A DNA stretch of 64,000 bases from Sacculina carcini (taxonomy: Eukaryota; Arthropoda; Thecostraca; Sacculinidae): NCBI GenBank assembly GCA_916048095.2, contig OU696589.1, forward strand, positions 6,506,683-6,570,682, given 5' to 3'. Positions 31,132 through 41,789 of the stretch are shown here, in pieces. The position numbers and the translations under genes are program-made. The notes beneath the pieces were generated by a model, which worked only from the letters and a program-made list of their open reading frames with translations, did not search any database and was not told the origin of the DNA. Positions within the stretch are counted from its first letter, which is position 1; every line of letters begins with the position of its first letter.

Positions 31132-32655
31132 CCTCGTGTCTGTCTGTCTGTCTGCAAGTGTGTGTGTGTGTGTGTCTGTCTGTCTGTCTGCAAGTATGTG
31201 TGTGTCTATCTGCAAGTGTGTGTGTGTGTGTGTCTGTCTGTCTGTCTGTCTGCAAGTGTGTGTGTGTGTGTCTGTCTGTCTGTCTGTCTGCAAGTGTGTT
31301 TGTGTCTGTCTGTCTGCAAGTGTATGTGTGTGTGTGTGTGTGTCTGTCTGTAAGTGTGTGTATGTGTGTCTGTCTGCAAGTGTATGTGTGTGTGTCTGTC
31401 TGTCTGCAAGAGTGTGTGTGAGTGAGTGAGTGAGCGCGGCGTGTCGGCTTTTTTATGTATGCTTTCAGAGAGAGAGTGAGTGTGTGAGAAAAAGAGAGAG
31501 GGAGGGATGGGTTTTGTCTGTGTTATAATCATATAAGTGTGTATATATATCAGTGTTTATGGTAAGTATGTTCGGGGTTTGTACTCGAGTATGTATGTGT
31601 GTGTGTGTTTGTTGATTTAGTCAGAATGAGACACCTGTTTTTTCATTGTGTTGTACATTCATAACGCACGTTTCTGTAAGCCTGTCCTATCGGTCGTGCT
31701 AAAATCCACATGATATGGTGAATGTACGTGGTATATAAAATATTATTGGTGGAATTTGTACCATGTTTTTACCGCTTTTTTCTGGCATATTGTATTGAAT
31801 TGAAACTGTACAAGCGACCATTGGCTGAACTATTTTTCATTTGTCTTTGTTCGACGTGTGTGTGTTTTATTACGTCGCAATTGTTCGTCGTATTTGTCGC
31901 GCGCGTTCATTCAATTAGTTCAATTATTTTCAGCCAAGTTAAGCCAGACGTCGTTTATGAATATTGAGCAAAAGGCCATAATATAAGTCATATTCCAACG
32001 TTTTTTGTCGTTTTTGTGTGTAATACATTATAAAGCCCAAGTTAGTTGTATTAAATGTTGGCCTGAGAGGCGCCAAAATTGTATTTTTTATATCGCAAAA
32101 TAATTTACACATGATAAACCTTAAAACATTTCTTCCTTTAAAAAAATGTCTACAAGTCTAAATTACTTATATATTATGAGTAGTATAGGTGTTATTATAG
32201 AATTATTATATATTATATTATAGAAGACATTAGACATTATAATATATTATGGAACACATCTGACAACCTACTGCATATGTTCTGTGATCAACTATGTCAG
32301 CAGAAATGTGTGTCTGTGAGTGAGCGCGTTGTGAACAGTTATGATAACACATGTTGTTATTATGTGCTGCGAGTTTGTGGTATGGGACCGCACTCACACG
32401 TTCGTCAATTGGAGCAGTATTGTGAAGTGGTCATGTGTTGATTGAGTTCTGGCCAGTCGTATTTGGGACGCCATCGCATCTTGAGTCTGTCCAGTGTTGC
32501 TCTCTGTCTAAATCTCAACAGAACAGAATGAATAAGTCCGCGTCTGCATCGCTGTAGTTTGTTTCAATCTCGATACATTTCGGGGACATTTCCATCGAGC
32601 TCAGTGTTGATTTGGCAACGAACATCGGTGATCCGACCAGTGTTCTTCATCAAGG
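31132..32655. other. ARL8 3' flank and upstream region of the secreted-protein gene
   Basis: 31136-31430 is a (TGTC)n/(TG)n composite beginning right after the ARL8 stop, so it is likely in the 3' UTR. The rest is AT-rich, with ATTATA runs near 32165-32250. No gene recognised. Confidence 0.55.
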
Positions 32656-33348
32656 ATGAAGCTGGCATGGTGTATAATCGCACCAGTGACGGCTATCGTC
32701 CATAACTGTTGTGCATCCGCGGCAGAAGTGATCACGCAATTAGACGGAAGACAAAACAACGATCCCCAGGCGGTGCGACCATTCTCAGTTCGACAATGGT
32801 CGTCGTCGGTCGACTTGCAAAACATGGCTGTGGAACGTGCCTATCCGCTGCAGGATACTTCACTTGGTGACGCGTATTTCCATCAACCAGCTGACCTTCA
32901 GAGAGAGCACCGAGGTGATGCGCGTCGCTATTACCGCAAACGTCCACGTCGCACCAAATTTCCGTCGTTCCGGATTCTGGGCAAGTTGAGAAGGGCGGTG
33001 ACTGGAGGTCTGGCCAGCGTCTCGGTGCCTAGTCTTGACCTGGTCACGCTGATCAACTACATGCTGCTTCCTTTGCTACCGTTGCTGTTGTCGTTTGGCA
33101 GTCGGGTCACATCTGCATCGGCCATTGCGACTGGAAGTTCAGGTACGGCGACAGGGACGGGAACCAGCGGCGTTGATCAAGTGTTCGAGTACGATACGGC
33201 CGAGACGGTGACTTCGACCAACTCGAATACCGACTCTCTCACCGAGGACAACTCGCAGACGGTGACCACCACCGAGAATAACAGTCCCGTCAACACTGAG
33301 ACCAACACCGAGACCAATTCGAGCAACGACGTCATCACCAACCCGTAA
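32656..33348 (+). CDS. Unrecognised single-exon secreted or membrane protein
   Basis: 230 aa, ATG in a favourable context (AAGGATGA). Seen in order: a hydrophobic N-terminus ending CCASAAEV (signal-peptide-like), a hydrophilic region, a strongly basic cluster YYRKRPRRTK at about residues 92-101 that resembles a furin site, a proline-broken hydrophobic stretch LINYMLLPLLPLLLSFG near 135-151, then a Ser/Thr/Gly/Asn-rich acidic tail with NNS and NSS sequons. Composition fits a secreted precursor or type I membrane protein with a mucin-like tail. No family recognised and no function proposed. A chance frame is unlikely at 230 codons with a higher G+C content than its flanks. Confidence 0.6.
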   Translation: MKLAWCIIAPVTAIVHNCCASAAEVITQLDGRQNNDPQAVRPFSVRQWSSSVDLQNMAVERAYPLQDTSLGDAYFHQPADLQREHRGDARRYYRKRPRRTKFPSFRILGKLRRAVTGGLASVSVPSLDLVTLINYMLLPLLPLLLSFGSRVTSASAIATGSSGTATGTGTSGVDQVFEYDTAETVTSTNSNTDSLTEDNSQTVTTTENNSPVNTETNTETNSSNDVITNP

Positions 33349-33815
33349 CCAAGTGATGATCTGTTGTAAAAACCGTGTTAATATAAAGAGATGTATTTAA
33401 TACAAAAATTAACGAACAATCACACTTCACTCAATCTACCACATTCCACACACCTCCCGCTTGTTAAATCGATAACGCCAAAACAGTTCAAATTGCACGA
33501 CATATAAATGAACAATTCCCGTGCTAAACATCACAACGGCACCTCTTAATAATAATTACTAATTTACAACAATACACAAACAAAAAGTCTGAATAAACAC
33601 TGCGCCATTAGTAGCAAACATTGTTGTCTCATGTCAAACAATAAACTGATGTATCAAACCATCCAGAATTAATGCACGCCTCTATTTGAAGAACACGAGT
33701 GTATAATTTAGTGGCGGGCCAACAATGATGGAAGTATACGGTGTAGTATATATCACCACAAAGCATCCACAAACACTCCTCTCCCCTATCTCATGTGCAC
33801 CTGTATCTCATCCAT
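33349..33815. other. 3' flank of the secreted-protein gene
   Basis: AT-rich; a possible poly(A) signal AATAAA at about 33592. Nothing else seen. Confidence 0.4.
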
Positions 33816-34064
33816 TCTAGCGGATCCAGAGGAGGACTCAGGGGGCTGAACTCCCCCTCAGATGTTTCTATCGACCCCTCATAGCCAAGAGGTTCACTTA
33901 AAGATATTACAATATCGTTCTGTAAAATTTGTTGATATAAGCATTATGGCAAAGACGTTGCATAATGATGCATGTACATGTCTGATCGCCTCCAAGATTC
34001 CACCCCTCCAAAAAAACATAAATAAGTCAGACCCTTCTAAAATTGCGCTCTTGATCCGCCATTG
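33816..34064 (+). mobile_element. MITE family 5 (GGATCC/GGATCA ends)
   Basis: Terminal repeats CTAGCGGATCCAGAG and, inverted, CAATGGCGGATCAAG. C-rich ends and an AT-rich core. A diverged relative lies at about 22080-22290. The target duplication is not clear, so the superfamily is uncertain. Confidence 0.6.
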
Positions 34065-35214
34065 ACACACACACAAGCAATATCTACGCTCCACGCTCTC
34101 TGAATGTCTCTACACTCCTTCAATAAGTTGTTTGTACCCAGGAGTGCCGAGAACAGGCTGATGAAAGGTATCGTTGACTCCAATCCATCATACATTAAGC
34201 CAACCTGTACAACAAGCCAACTCTTGGTGGAAATTGCCAGAATTTACTGAATCGGCAGGCGATCGAGCTTGCACACAGTTTGACGGTGTTGGCCGGACAA
34301 AAAAACAGTATTTAGTGTAATTGAGCACTTAAAAGCCAGTGAAAAGACAATGAAATTAATGCGCAGATCGAATTTTCATTGCCAGCAAAAACAGAATTGG
34401 ACCTTGCGAAGAAAATGTCCGCCAGCAAAAAGTCAACAAAAATCAAGTAGTTATGCAGCGAAAATTATTTATTACTGCAAACGATAGAATTCTGCGATGT
34501 CAGCCATAATTTTGTCGTACAAAATTTTCTCCCACCTCTGAGCAGATAAAGTTTGGAAATTCGTGTTGAGGAAGTGGCCGATCTGTACAAATAGTGATCA
34601 AATTTATTCACTGATTACCTAACCTAACCAAAAATCTAGACAGCTGTCACGCAAGTGTGCCGATTTTTTATTAGTGACGAGCATCTGGTAGTAATGGTCA
34701 AATTGGTAGTAAGTTTTCTACAGAAATACGATCTGCTAATGAAAATATAGCATTGGTATAGTGGTCGTTATTTATTGTTTCTACCATTTAAGCTTCATTT
34801 ATTTCTGTTCGGCATATTTATTAAATTTTGCTTGGTTTGTCCTTGTTTTTACCAGCGATTTCCGTTATAACTATATCCTCTACAATCATTTTCTCAAATC
34901 GAAAATCCGTCTGAATACAATTGTGGCGCGAAGGAATCACGTTCTGGTTCGTCATTGGAGGGCGTGAAATGGTCGTGATCGGCCGAAACGCCAACAACAA
35001 AAACATAGTGACGAGCATCTCCTCCGAAAAATCCACATAATGTTTTCTTATAGACAGAAATTTCATTGAACTTTATGGAATTTTATATACTTTTATGAAA
35101 TTTTTTAGATTTTTATAGAATTTTCACCTGTCAAAAAATTACAACAGACACGCAGGTGAATGAGATGAGGGAGTTAAAAATTGACCGCTTATTCACGCTT
35201 GGCTGTGTGCTGAG
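34065..35214. other. Unassigned intergenic sequence
   Basis: No gene, RNA or clear repeat. The phrase TAGTGACGAGCATCT occurs twice (about 34673 and 35007), hinting at an old duplicated element. Confidence 0.4.
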
Positions 35215-35747
35215 CAGTGGCGGCGCCAAGGAGGGCGGCTTCAGCCCCCTCAAAAATATGTCCAAGCCCCCCCCCCCCCCAAAATCATAATCATAGACAT
35301 TGTTGTGTTCCAACGAAAGATTACACAATAGCAGAGCTCAGGCTTTATTCAACATTTTGCACAACTAAATGATAACAGATCTGTAAAATATAAACAAACA
35401 ATTAGCAAACAATAAAAAGATAAAATAACCGAACAAGAGAACAATAATAAGAACGTACCACGCTACAACTGGTGCACAACTGATATAAACTGATAGAGAA
35501 GAATAACAAACTTAGAGAAGTACTTAGAAACTTAGAGTATAAAGTATATCACCACAGACATAAAAATTTATTACCACTGTAAATGAAGCCCTGTAATTTT
35601 GGCTCAAGTTCGAGGACTGAATCAATGTGCCCCAGTCCCTTATTATAATATTATGTAGTCAGCGTTCGAGTGTAGCTCTTAATGTTTCACCAAGCCTACA
35701 CAACTTTTTCCTTAGCCCCCCATCGGAAAATCCTGGCGCCGTCACTG
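35215..35747 (+). mobile_element. hAT-type MITE family 4, copy 1
   Basis: 533 bp, ends CAGTGGCGGCGCCA and TGGCGCCGTCACTG (inverted). Flanks GTGCTGAG and ATGCTGTG agree at 6 of 8 bases. Near the left end there is a run of 14 C. A second, disrupted copy is at 45278-46101. Confidence 0.8.
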
Positions 35748-36976
35748 ATGCTGTGTGTATTAACTCTGCCACCACTGGCCTGCTTGCTGCAATCTTGCTA
35801 AGACAAACCAGATTTGAGCGGTATTATACGAGCAACAAGGGACGGTGCGAGAGGATTTGGTGGTTGTTTGGTGTGACGTCATCAGTGGACCAGTCTGCAG
35901 ACTGTGTGTCTGTTCTCATCAGAACAGGTCCTCAAACCACACACCCATACACATACACACCTGCGCATACACAAACAGACGGTGCATACACATGCACACA
36001 CTCAGATACGTACACACACATACACACATCCAGATACACACTATCAAATTATTTAATATATTTTTTCCTCACCAATTGAATAGAGTACTGCTATATTCGA
36101 GACAGTATAGCTATAATTAAACCGCAAACTAGTCTGGTAATAAGGCGACACTGGACGTCATGGCATGTTATACGAGCATATTGATGAGCTCAGATAAGCC
36201 CAGCATCGGACAGGATCAGGGATCAGCTCTCTATCCGTTCATAACCATAAACAACGAGTGGCGGTCAGTCTGGGCGGTCCACGCTCGTGTGAGCGACCAC
36301 AAGAAGCGCAGCCGGGAACACGTGCACCTGCGTGCGACTCGCGCTGAGTCTTCAGTCACAGGGGACATTGTATCAGCATACGCCCAAGCGGATTATCTCC
36401 GGGTTCACACAGCTACTTACCCATATATACAAGTGCAAAAGTCCTTTTCTATATTTCTCTTTCTTGAACACACACACACACACACACCTCTTCCACTTCT
36501 TTCCGCCTCCTCCTATTCTTCTACTTCCACCACTGCCTTCTCCCATCCCTTCTTTTCTTCCTGACTCTCGCCTTCATGTTTACGCTCACGGCGCATCTTC
36601 AAAAGAAAAACATGGTACGGTTCTTCAGCACAGTATTTAAACAGATGATTGTTGTTGCTTGGTAGAGTCATGTGAACTAGAAAGGCGTCAATAAGTGCAT
36701 GAATCAATCAAGTGTATTATCGGTGAATTAAAGCATGTGGTTTAGTGCTGAAACACAAGACGAAGTAGAATTCAACTCGACAAACTAATCTACCAGCTTG
36801 AAAACCATAAGAACTGCTGTGTCTGCACTAAACACAGGTTCCCAGCTCAATCTGGAATCACGCATGGGGGAAACACTAAGAGAAGTGCATTGCGGCGCCC
36901 CTCAAGATCGTTTTTCGTGCACGAAAATCTGGCGCATGAAAATATAAGTTATCGCCTCTTGTTGAAACATTCCAGA
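35748..36976. other. Unassigned region downstream of the first metalloprotease gene
   Basis: Contains CA runs and a modest G+C-rich open stretch (36160-36370 of the frame 36160-36564) that ends in a microsatellite and low-complexity Ser. No homology recognised; it may include the 3' UTR of the metalloprotease. Confidence 0.4.
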
Positions 36977-38629
36977 TTATCCGCAGTGATCAGATGTACA
37001 TCCAGGTCGCTTGTGTGCGTCCTCTACCACGCACTCACCATCGATGCAGTGAACGCCGGAGCCACATGATGAGCCCTCGACAGCCGGACGGTAAGCCACG
37101 CATTGATCCTCTGCGGGGTGATAGCAATACAGTTGGGTACACACTCTTTGGTCGTGGAAACACGAATGACTGCCCTCTTCCAGCCGACACTGGGCGTCCA
37201 CAGTGGTCAACTTGCCCGGCAAAGGCGAGTGTTGCAGTCCCTCGGCGATCGTCTCAAAAGGAGCGTTGTGCATGCAGCTGGAGCGCGAGCTGCCGGCAAA
37301 ATAGTGGAACTGGCGGACGGAGCAGGCCGACCAATGCAGTCCTCGCTCGTCTCTGCGCAAATCTGACATAATGTAGCCGTCAGTCCAGCGACATGCCTTG
37401 GCTCCGGGACCGCCCAGGTAGCGCGTGGCCGGAGAACCGTCGTGAACGGCTCCCAACAAGTGACCGAGCTCATGGGCAGCCACCACCACGCCCGAGAAGC
37501 CGCCCGAATCCTGCACCAGAGCCACCGAAGTCACCTGTTGCAGTAGACTACTGACACCACAGCCACCGCCCACGTACGCATAGCCGGTGGTGATATCGCC
37601 GCACGCTCTCCCTCCAACGCACATGGTCCGGTCGGTGAGCACGAGCACAATATCGTAGCCGGGCAGTCTCCGCTCGCCGAACAAATACACACCGGTCGCT
37701 GACAAAGCCAGCCCTGCGTTCAGTTTGTTGTCGAATGTCATATGATCGTTCAAGTAGGGCGCACTGTTTGGCGATTTGACCACCGTGATGCCGGCAATAC
37801 TGAGTCGAACGTGTGGAGACGGCAGACGACGGTACCTGAGATCAACAGCGTTCATAAAACTCAACACGTACTTCTTCACTTTTTTGGCGTCGTAGCCGTG
37901 GATGGCGTAGAGACCAAAATCGACAATGACCATCACTTCAGGATAAAGATCTGGAATTTCCCTCTTTGGACGTCTTGGACGATCCGAATAGTTGTTGATG
38001 CGACGATCAATCATTAACTCGCCGAAATCATTGGCGACGAAATGGCCGGAATTTTGTGTTGTTCGGTGGAAAACAACGTGTAGCTGACACGACATGGAAC
38101 AAACAGGAGTACAATTGAATTTTGCGCATGAAACATGTTGAAAATTATCCGGAAGATGCCTAATAACAAGATTATTGATCAGGCCGTTCACATATGCCCC
38201 TTTATCATTTTCATCGACCAGCAGAGCTGAATTCAAATTGACATCCTGGTACATATGACCCACGTGCGAATTCGTGCTATTCACCATCAATGTAATGTCA
38301 ATATTTTCCGACGTGGCAGCTTTCTCTGCTTGCAAAATTCGCGTGTACGAGTTCAGGTCGTTGTTTCGCACCAAATCCAAGTGGAACACGTGCCCAAATG
38401 CGGGCAGAACCACTCGCCTCACATATGAGCCTCGACGATACACAGGCGCACCTACGTCCACCCTCACTATCTCGTGGGAGGGAACCTGCCACTGTCGGTC
38501 CACTGAAAACACTTGGCGCAATTCACTGTCCGACATAAACGCATCGACTGAAGCCGCTAGAACGGCATGCCTCAAACAAATCGTCTGCATAATTATCGCC
38601 AGGACTCGGCAGCCGACAAGCGGCAGCAT
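36977..38629 (-). CDS. Secreted reprolysin-type (M12B) metalloprotease 1
   Basis: Single exon, 550 aa. Zinc endopeptidase of the ADAM/ADAMTS/reprolysin family, secreted as a zymogen. Order: hydrophobic leader with the ATG at 38629, prodomain, furin-like site RPRRPKR cut after residue 223, catalytic domain beginning EIPDLYPEVMVIVD, zinc motif HELGHLLGAVHD from residue 386 with the three His and Glu intact, Met-turn GYIMS, then a Cys-rich ADAMTS-type module (CRLEEGSHSC, CTQLYC, GSSCGSGVHCIDGEC). Thrombospondin and transmembrane segments are absent. A TATAAAA at 38690-38696 lies about 60 bp upstream. Same strand and architecture as the genes at 39463 and 46639. Resembles salivary or venom metalloproteases of arthropods, but the tissue is unknown. 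Confidence 0.93.
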   Translation of the reverse strand: MLPLVGCRVLAIIMQTICLRHAVLAASVDAFMSDSELRQVFSVDRQWQVPSHEIVRVDVGAPVYRRGSYVRRVVLPAFGHVFHLDLVRNNDLNSYTRILQAEKAATSENIDITLMVNSTNSHVGHMYQDVNLNSALLVDENDKGAYVNGLINNLVIRHLPDNFQHVSCAKFNCTPVCSMSCQLHVVFHRTTQNSGHFVANDFGELMIDRRINNYSDRPRRPKREIPDLYPEVMVIVDFGLYAIHGYDAKKVKKYVLSFMNAVDLRYRRLPSPHVRLSIAGITVVKSPNSAPYLNDHMTFDNKLNAGLALSATGVYLFGERRLPGYDIVLVLTDRTMCVGGRACGDITTGYAYVGGGCGVSSLLQQVTSVALVQDSGGFSGVVVAAHELGHLLGAVHDGSPATRYLGGPGAKACRWTDGYIMSDLRRDERGLHWSACSVRQFHYFAGSSRSSCMHNAPFETIAEGLQHSPLPGKLTTVDAQCRLEEGSHSCFHDQRVCTQLYCYHPAEDQCVAYRPAVEGSSCGSGVHCIDGECVVEDAHKRPGCTSDHCG

Positions 38630-38689
38630 ACTGCAATATATCAGTATACTGCCAATGTATCAGTGCCAAAACAAGACACGACACACGGC

Positions 38690-38696
38690 TTTTATA
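38690..38696 (-). promoter_or_regulatory. TATA box of metalloprotease 1
   Basis: TATAAAA on the minus strand, 61-67 nt before the start codon; spacing allows a short 5' UTR. Confidence 0.55.
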
Positions 38697-38879
38697 AGCG
38701 ACACGACAAATGCATGTGTCACGCCTGTGTTGCTGAGGTGTGTGTGTGTGTGTGTGTGTGTTTGTGTGTGTGTCCCGTCGGCCAATCGCTGAAACAACCG
38801 GTTCTGTGAGATACCTGGTCAAGCCCCAAACTACCATATATCACAGGATCAATATCTCAGCGTGTAAGTGTGTCTAGAG

Positions 38880-39140
38880 CAGTGGTTCTTAACCTTTTAT
38901 CTCACTGATTCCCCACTTCTCAATGAGCCATCTCTTCATTTTCCACAACAAAGCGCTGATAAATTCAATAAATTTAGTTGTTACATCAAAGTGAATGTCA
39001 AGAGGTCGTTAGAAATAAAAATAAACGAATTTGAATTGATAAAAACACACAATTGTTCTTCTGTCCGACCTTTAGCTTCCCACTTGACAACTCTTCCATT
39101 CCCCACTAGTGGAGAATTTCCCACAGGTAAGCAACCACTG
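38880..39140 (-). mobile_element. hAT-type MITE family 1, copy 2
   Basis: Opposite orientation to the copy at 13176. Ends CAGTGGTTCTTAACC and AAGCAACCACTG; 8-bp flanks GTCTAGAG and GTCTACAG (7 of 8). Lies between metalloprotease genes 1 and 2. The remaining 39141-39462 is unassigned AT-rich sequence. Confidence 0.85.
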
Positions 39141-39462
39141 GTCTACAGAACACACCCACACACAACTCATGTGAAATGATCCCTGGCAATGGTTTGCATC
39201 TAATTCAACCGACAATGCATCTTATGCCGTCCACAGCGTAATACATAGACAACACGATAGATGTGTCACGGTGTAGATTTGTACGTGTATTTCCATCCAA
39301 ATCCATGTGAATTGTGAATTATCCGATTAAAAATTGTTGTAAAAAATATCCACGATCAACTTCAACAAGAAACGTGCCTTGTGATAGTGTGCACTCCTAA
39401 ATATAGTTACATTTTGATGTCAACATCATAGGTTATAATATCAATAGAATATCAACCGCACG

Positions 39463-41178
39463 TCAGTAATAGTAGCGGTCTGATTTGCATTGTCCATGTA
39501 CACAGTGCTTGCCTCTTGCACACGGAGAGCCTTCAGCCGCCGGACGATAAGCGATGCACTGTGAGAAGTCCGACGTCCAACAATACAAACTGGTGCAAAC
39601 CCGTGCGTCTCTGAAGCAGGCAGAGGTGCCGTGGTCCCTGTAACACTGTTCGTCCAGAGAAAACATCTTACCGGGTAGAGAAAAACGGTCGACGTTCTTG
39701 CGACTCACCGGATTGTTTTGCATACAGCGTGAACGCCAATCTCGTGCGAAATGAGCGAACTGATTCAGGGAGCATGTGGACCAGCGCACTCCATTCTGGT
39801 CAAATCGCTGGTCGGACATGATGAAGCCGTCACTCCACGGGCAGCTCAGAGCTCCAGTACCTCCCAAGTAGCGTGGCGATGAGGAACCGTCGTGCACTGA
39901 GCCAAGAACATGACCCAGCTCGTGGCACGCGACTATCACCCCCGAGAATCCTCCCGAGTCCTCAACCAGAGCCACCGAGTTGATTTGACGATTAAAGTCA
40001 CTGACGGCGCAGCCTCCGCCCACGTACGCATAACCAGCCGTGGTCTCGTCGCATGAGCCAGCTGTACGCGAACACATGTCCAGCTTTGTAATAGTCATGG
40101 CGACATCGTAACTGGGAAGGTCATGTTTTTCGTAGAGGAATTTGGCAAAATCGCCCAGTGCTGACGTGGCAGCTACCAAATTCCCCTCTCCGATCAAGTT
40201 GTTCTCCAGGTACGGTGTTGATTTACGGTCAGTGGCAATGACAATATCCGCAACTTGAATCCTGATGGTGACGTAGCGCGTGAGACGATACCGCAGATCC
40301 ATGGCGTTGATGAAACTCAGGATGTAATTCTTGGTCTCGTCAATGTCCGAGTCATGTATTATATACGTATCGTAATCAACAAATACTAAAACTTCTGGGT
40401 AGAGGTTCGGCGTATTCCGCTTGCGACGTCGATGATGTCGTCTACTATCAGAAGGATCGTCCAACGAGTTGAAATTGTACGGGGAATAACGCAACTCACC
40501 GCCATCAACAATATCACTTGATGAGGACGGCTTCAGTTTCTTATCCATCTTGAAAATTATATGAGGAAGTTGTCCACTGCAATTGTAGCTGTTCGTTTCA
40601 CTGACGATTCCGTCGATTTGTCCCGCACGTACTGAAAGTTGTTTGCAGACGCGCTGAGGTACTCTGACCACCGCGAACGGCCCGACAGTGCCAGATAGCT
40701 CGGCAAAGCCATCCCTACTGTGCCTGACTGACAACGCCGCCTGGTTGGACACATCTTGAAAAAGGTCGAAGTGGGTTTGGCCCCTGTTCAGAACGTGATC
40801 GATTCGCACCCTGGCGTCGTGCTCTGTGGTGCTGGCCAGAAACACACGTGTATCGTGCTGAAGGCGGTTGTTGAGTCTCAGTTGCAAGTTGAAGGTGCGA
40901 TTGAACGCGTTGAACTTGACGAGTCTGTGGTCGTGGTCGTAGAAAATACTGCGTTTGCGTCGCATCTCGAACAAGGTGAAAACATCATACTCGGGTACCT
41001 GGTCAGCCGTATCGATGGCGAACACCCGGAACAGTTCATTTGGGCTCATGCGAGTGTGAACATCGTGGCAGACGGCAGTGCTAGCTACCGCCAGCAGCCA
41101 CGTGACAAACAAATAACCTGCGCGTGGCATCACTACCGCGTCAGTCGTGAACAAATGCCAGTAGAAAAGTAGACACAA
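39463..41178 (-). CDS. Secreted reprolysin-type (M12B) metalloprotease 2
   Basis: Single exon, 571 aa from the first ATG. The second ATG at 41130 (MPRAGYLFVTWLLAVAST) gives a cleaner signal peptide and may be the real start (555 aa). Prodomain; polybasic furin site HHRRRKR cut after residue 254; mature start NTPNLYPEVLVFVD; zinc motif HELGHVLGSVHD from residue 419; Met-turn GFIMS; C-terminal Cys-rich module (YRDHGTSAC, CTSLYC, GSPCARGKHCVHGQC). All catalytic residues are present. Clearly paralogous to the genes on either side but well diverged, so the duplication is not recent. Intronless, like its paralogues and unlike most multi-exon neighbours. Confidence 0.93.
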   Translation of the reverse strand: MCLLFYWHLFTTDAVVMPRAGYLFVTWLLAVASTAVCHDVHTRMSPNELFRVFAIDTADQVPEYDVFTLFEMRRKRSIFYDHDHRLVKFNAFNRTFNLQLRLNNRLQHDTRVFLASTTEHDARVRIDHVLNRGQTHFDLFQDVSNQAALSVRHSRDGFAELSGTVGPFAVVRVPQRVCKQLSVRAGQIDGIVSETNSYNCSGQLPHIIFKMDKKLKPSSSSDIVDGGELRYSPYNFNSLDDPSDSRRHHRRRKRNTPNLYPEVLVFVDYDTYIIHDSDIDETKNYILSFINAMDLRYRLTRYVTIRIQVADIVIATDRKSTPYLENNLIGEGNLVAATSALGDFAKFLYEKHDLPSYDVAMTITKLDMCSRTAGSCDETTAGYAYVGGGCAVSDFNRQINSVALVEDSGGFSGVIVACHELGHVLGSVHDGSSSPRYLGGTGALSCPWSDGFIMSDQRFDQNGVRWSTCSLNQFAHFARDWRSRCMQNNPVSRKNVDRFSLPGKMFSLDEQCYRDHGTSACFRDARVCTSLYCWTSDFSQCIAYRPAAEGSPCARGKHCVHGQCKSDRYYY

Positions 41179-41247
41179 GACCTCGTGCTAACTGCATCCC
41201 AGCACCACTGCATATCAACCAATCGTTGGCCAAACAAACACCGCACA

Positions 41248-41281
<34 letters not shown>

Positions 41282-41781
41282 GACGCATCGAACGGATGGG
41301 ATTGAGCAAATTCGAATACATCCAACTGGTCATTTGTAATCCCAGAGATTAGCACAATCTGCGTGAAATATTGAAGCTCCACAGGCACGCCAGCATATTG
41401 CAAATATATAAAATATAGCAAATATACGGGTAGAAATTCCACTTCCACTTCCATCTAATCCTGCCAATAGTGACAAGTGTGTAATTGAAAACAAATGTCA
41501 AGGAAATGATTCATTGAAAGACAGGCGCGCGTGGGACAGTGATGCCTCACGCACCCCTACAAAACCACACCAACACTCCAATCCGACTACATTAGCAACG
41601 ATAAGGCGACAAACGATACAACAATCATTCAACAATTAATCTCACTGTACAGCTCAGCAGGGAAATAAACACAAACACACATGCATACACACATTGAAAC
41701 GAATCGCACTACTCTACCGTACACCCTCTAACTCACTCACACACTCTCTCTCTCACAAACAGTGCACAATCACACAACAAA
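41179..41781. other. Upstream region of metalloprotease 2
   Basis: A (CA)n run at 41246-41279 and an AT-rich stretch at 41396-41425. No element or gene recognised. Confidence 0.4.
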
Positions 41782-41789
41782 GTTATCAC

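Noticed and set aside
36160-36564. 134-codon frame possibly coding
   Set aside because: The middle is G+C-rich but the frame ends in (CA)n and low-complexity Ser; no family resemblance or splice context.
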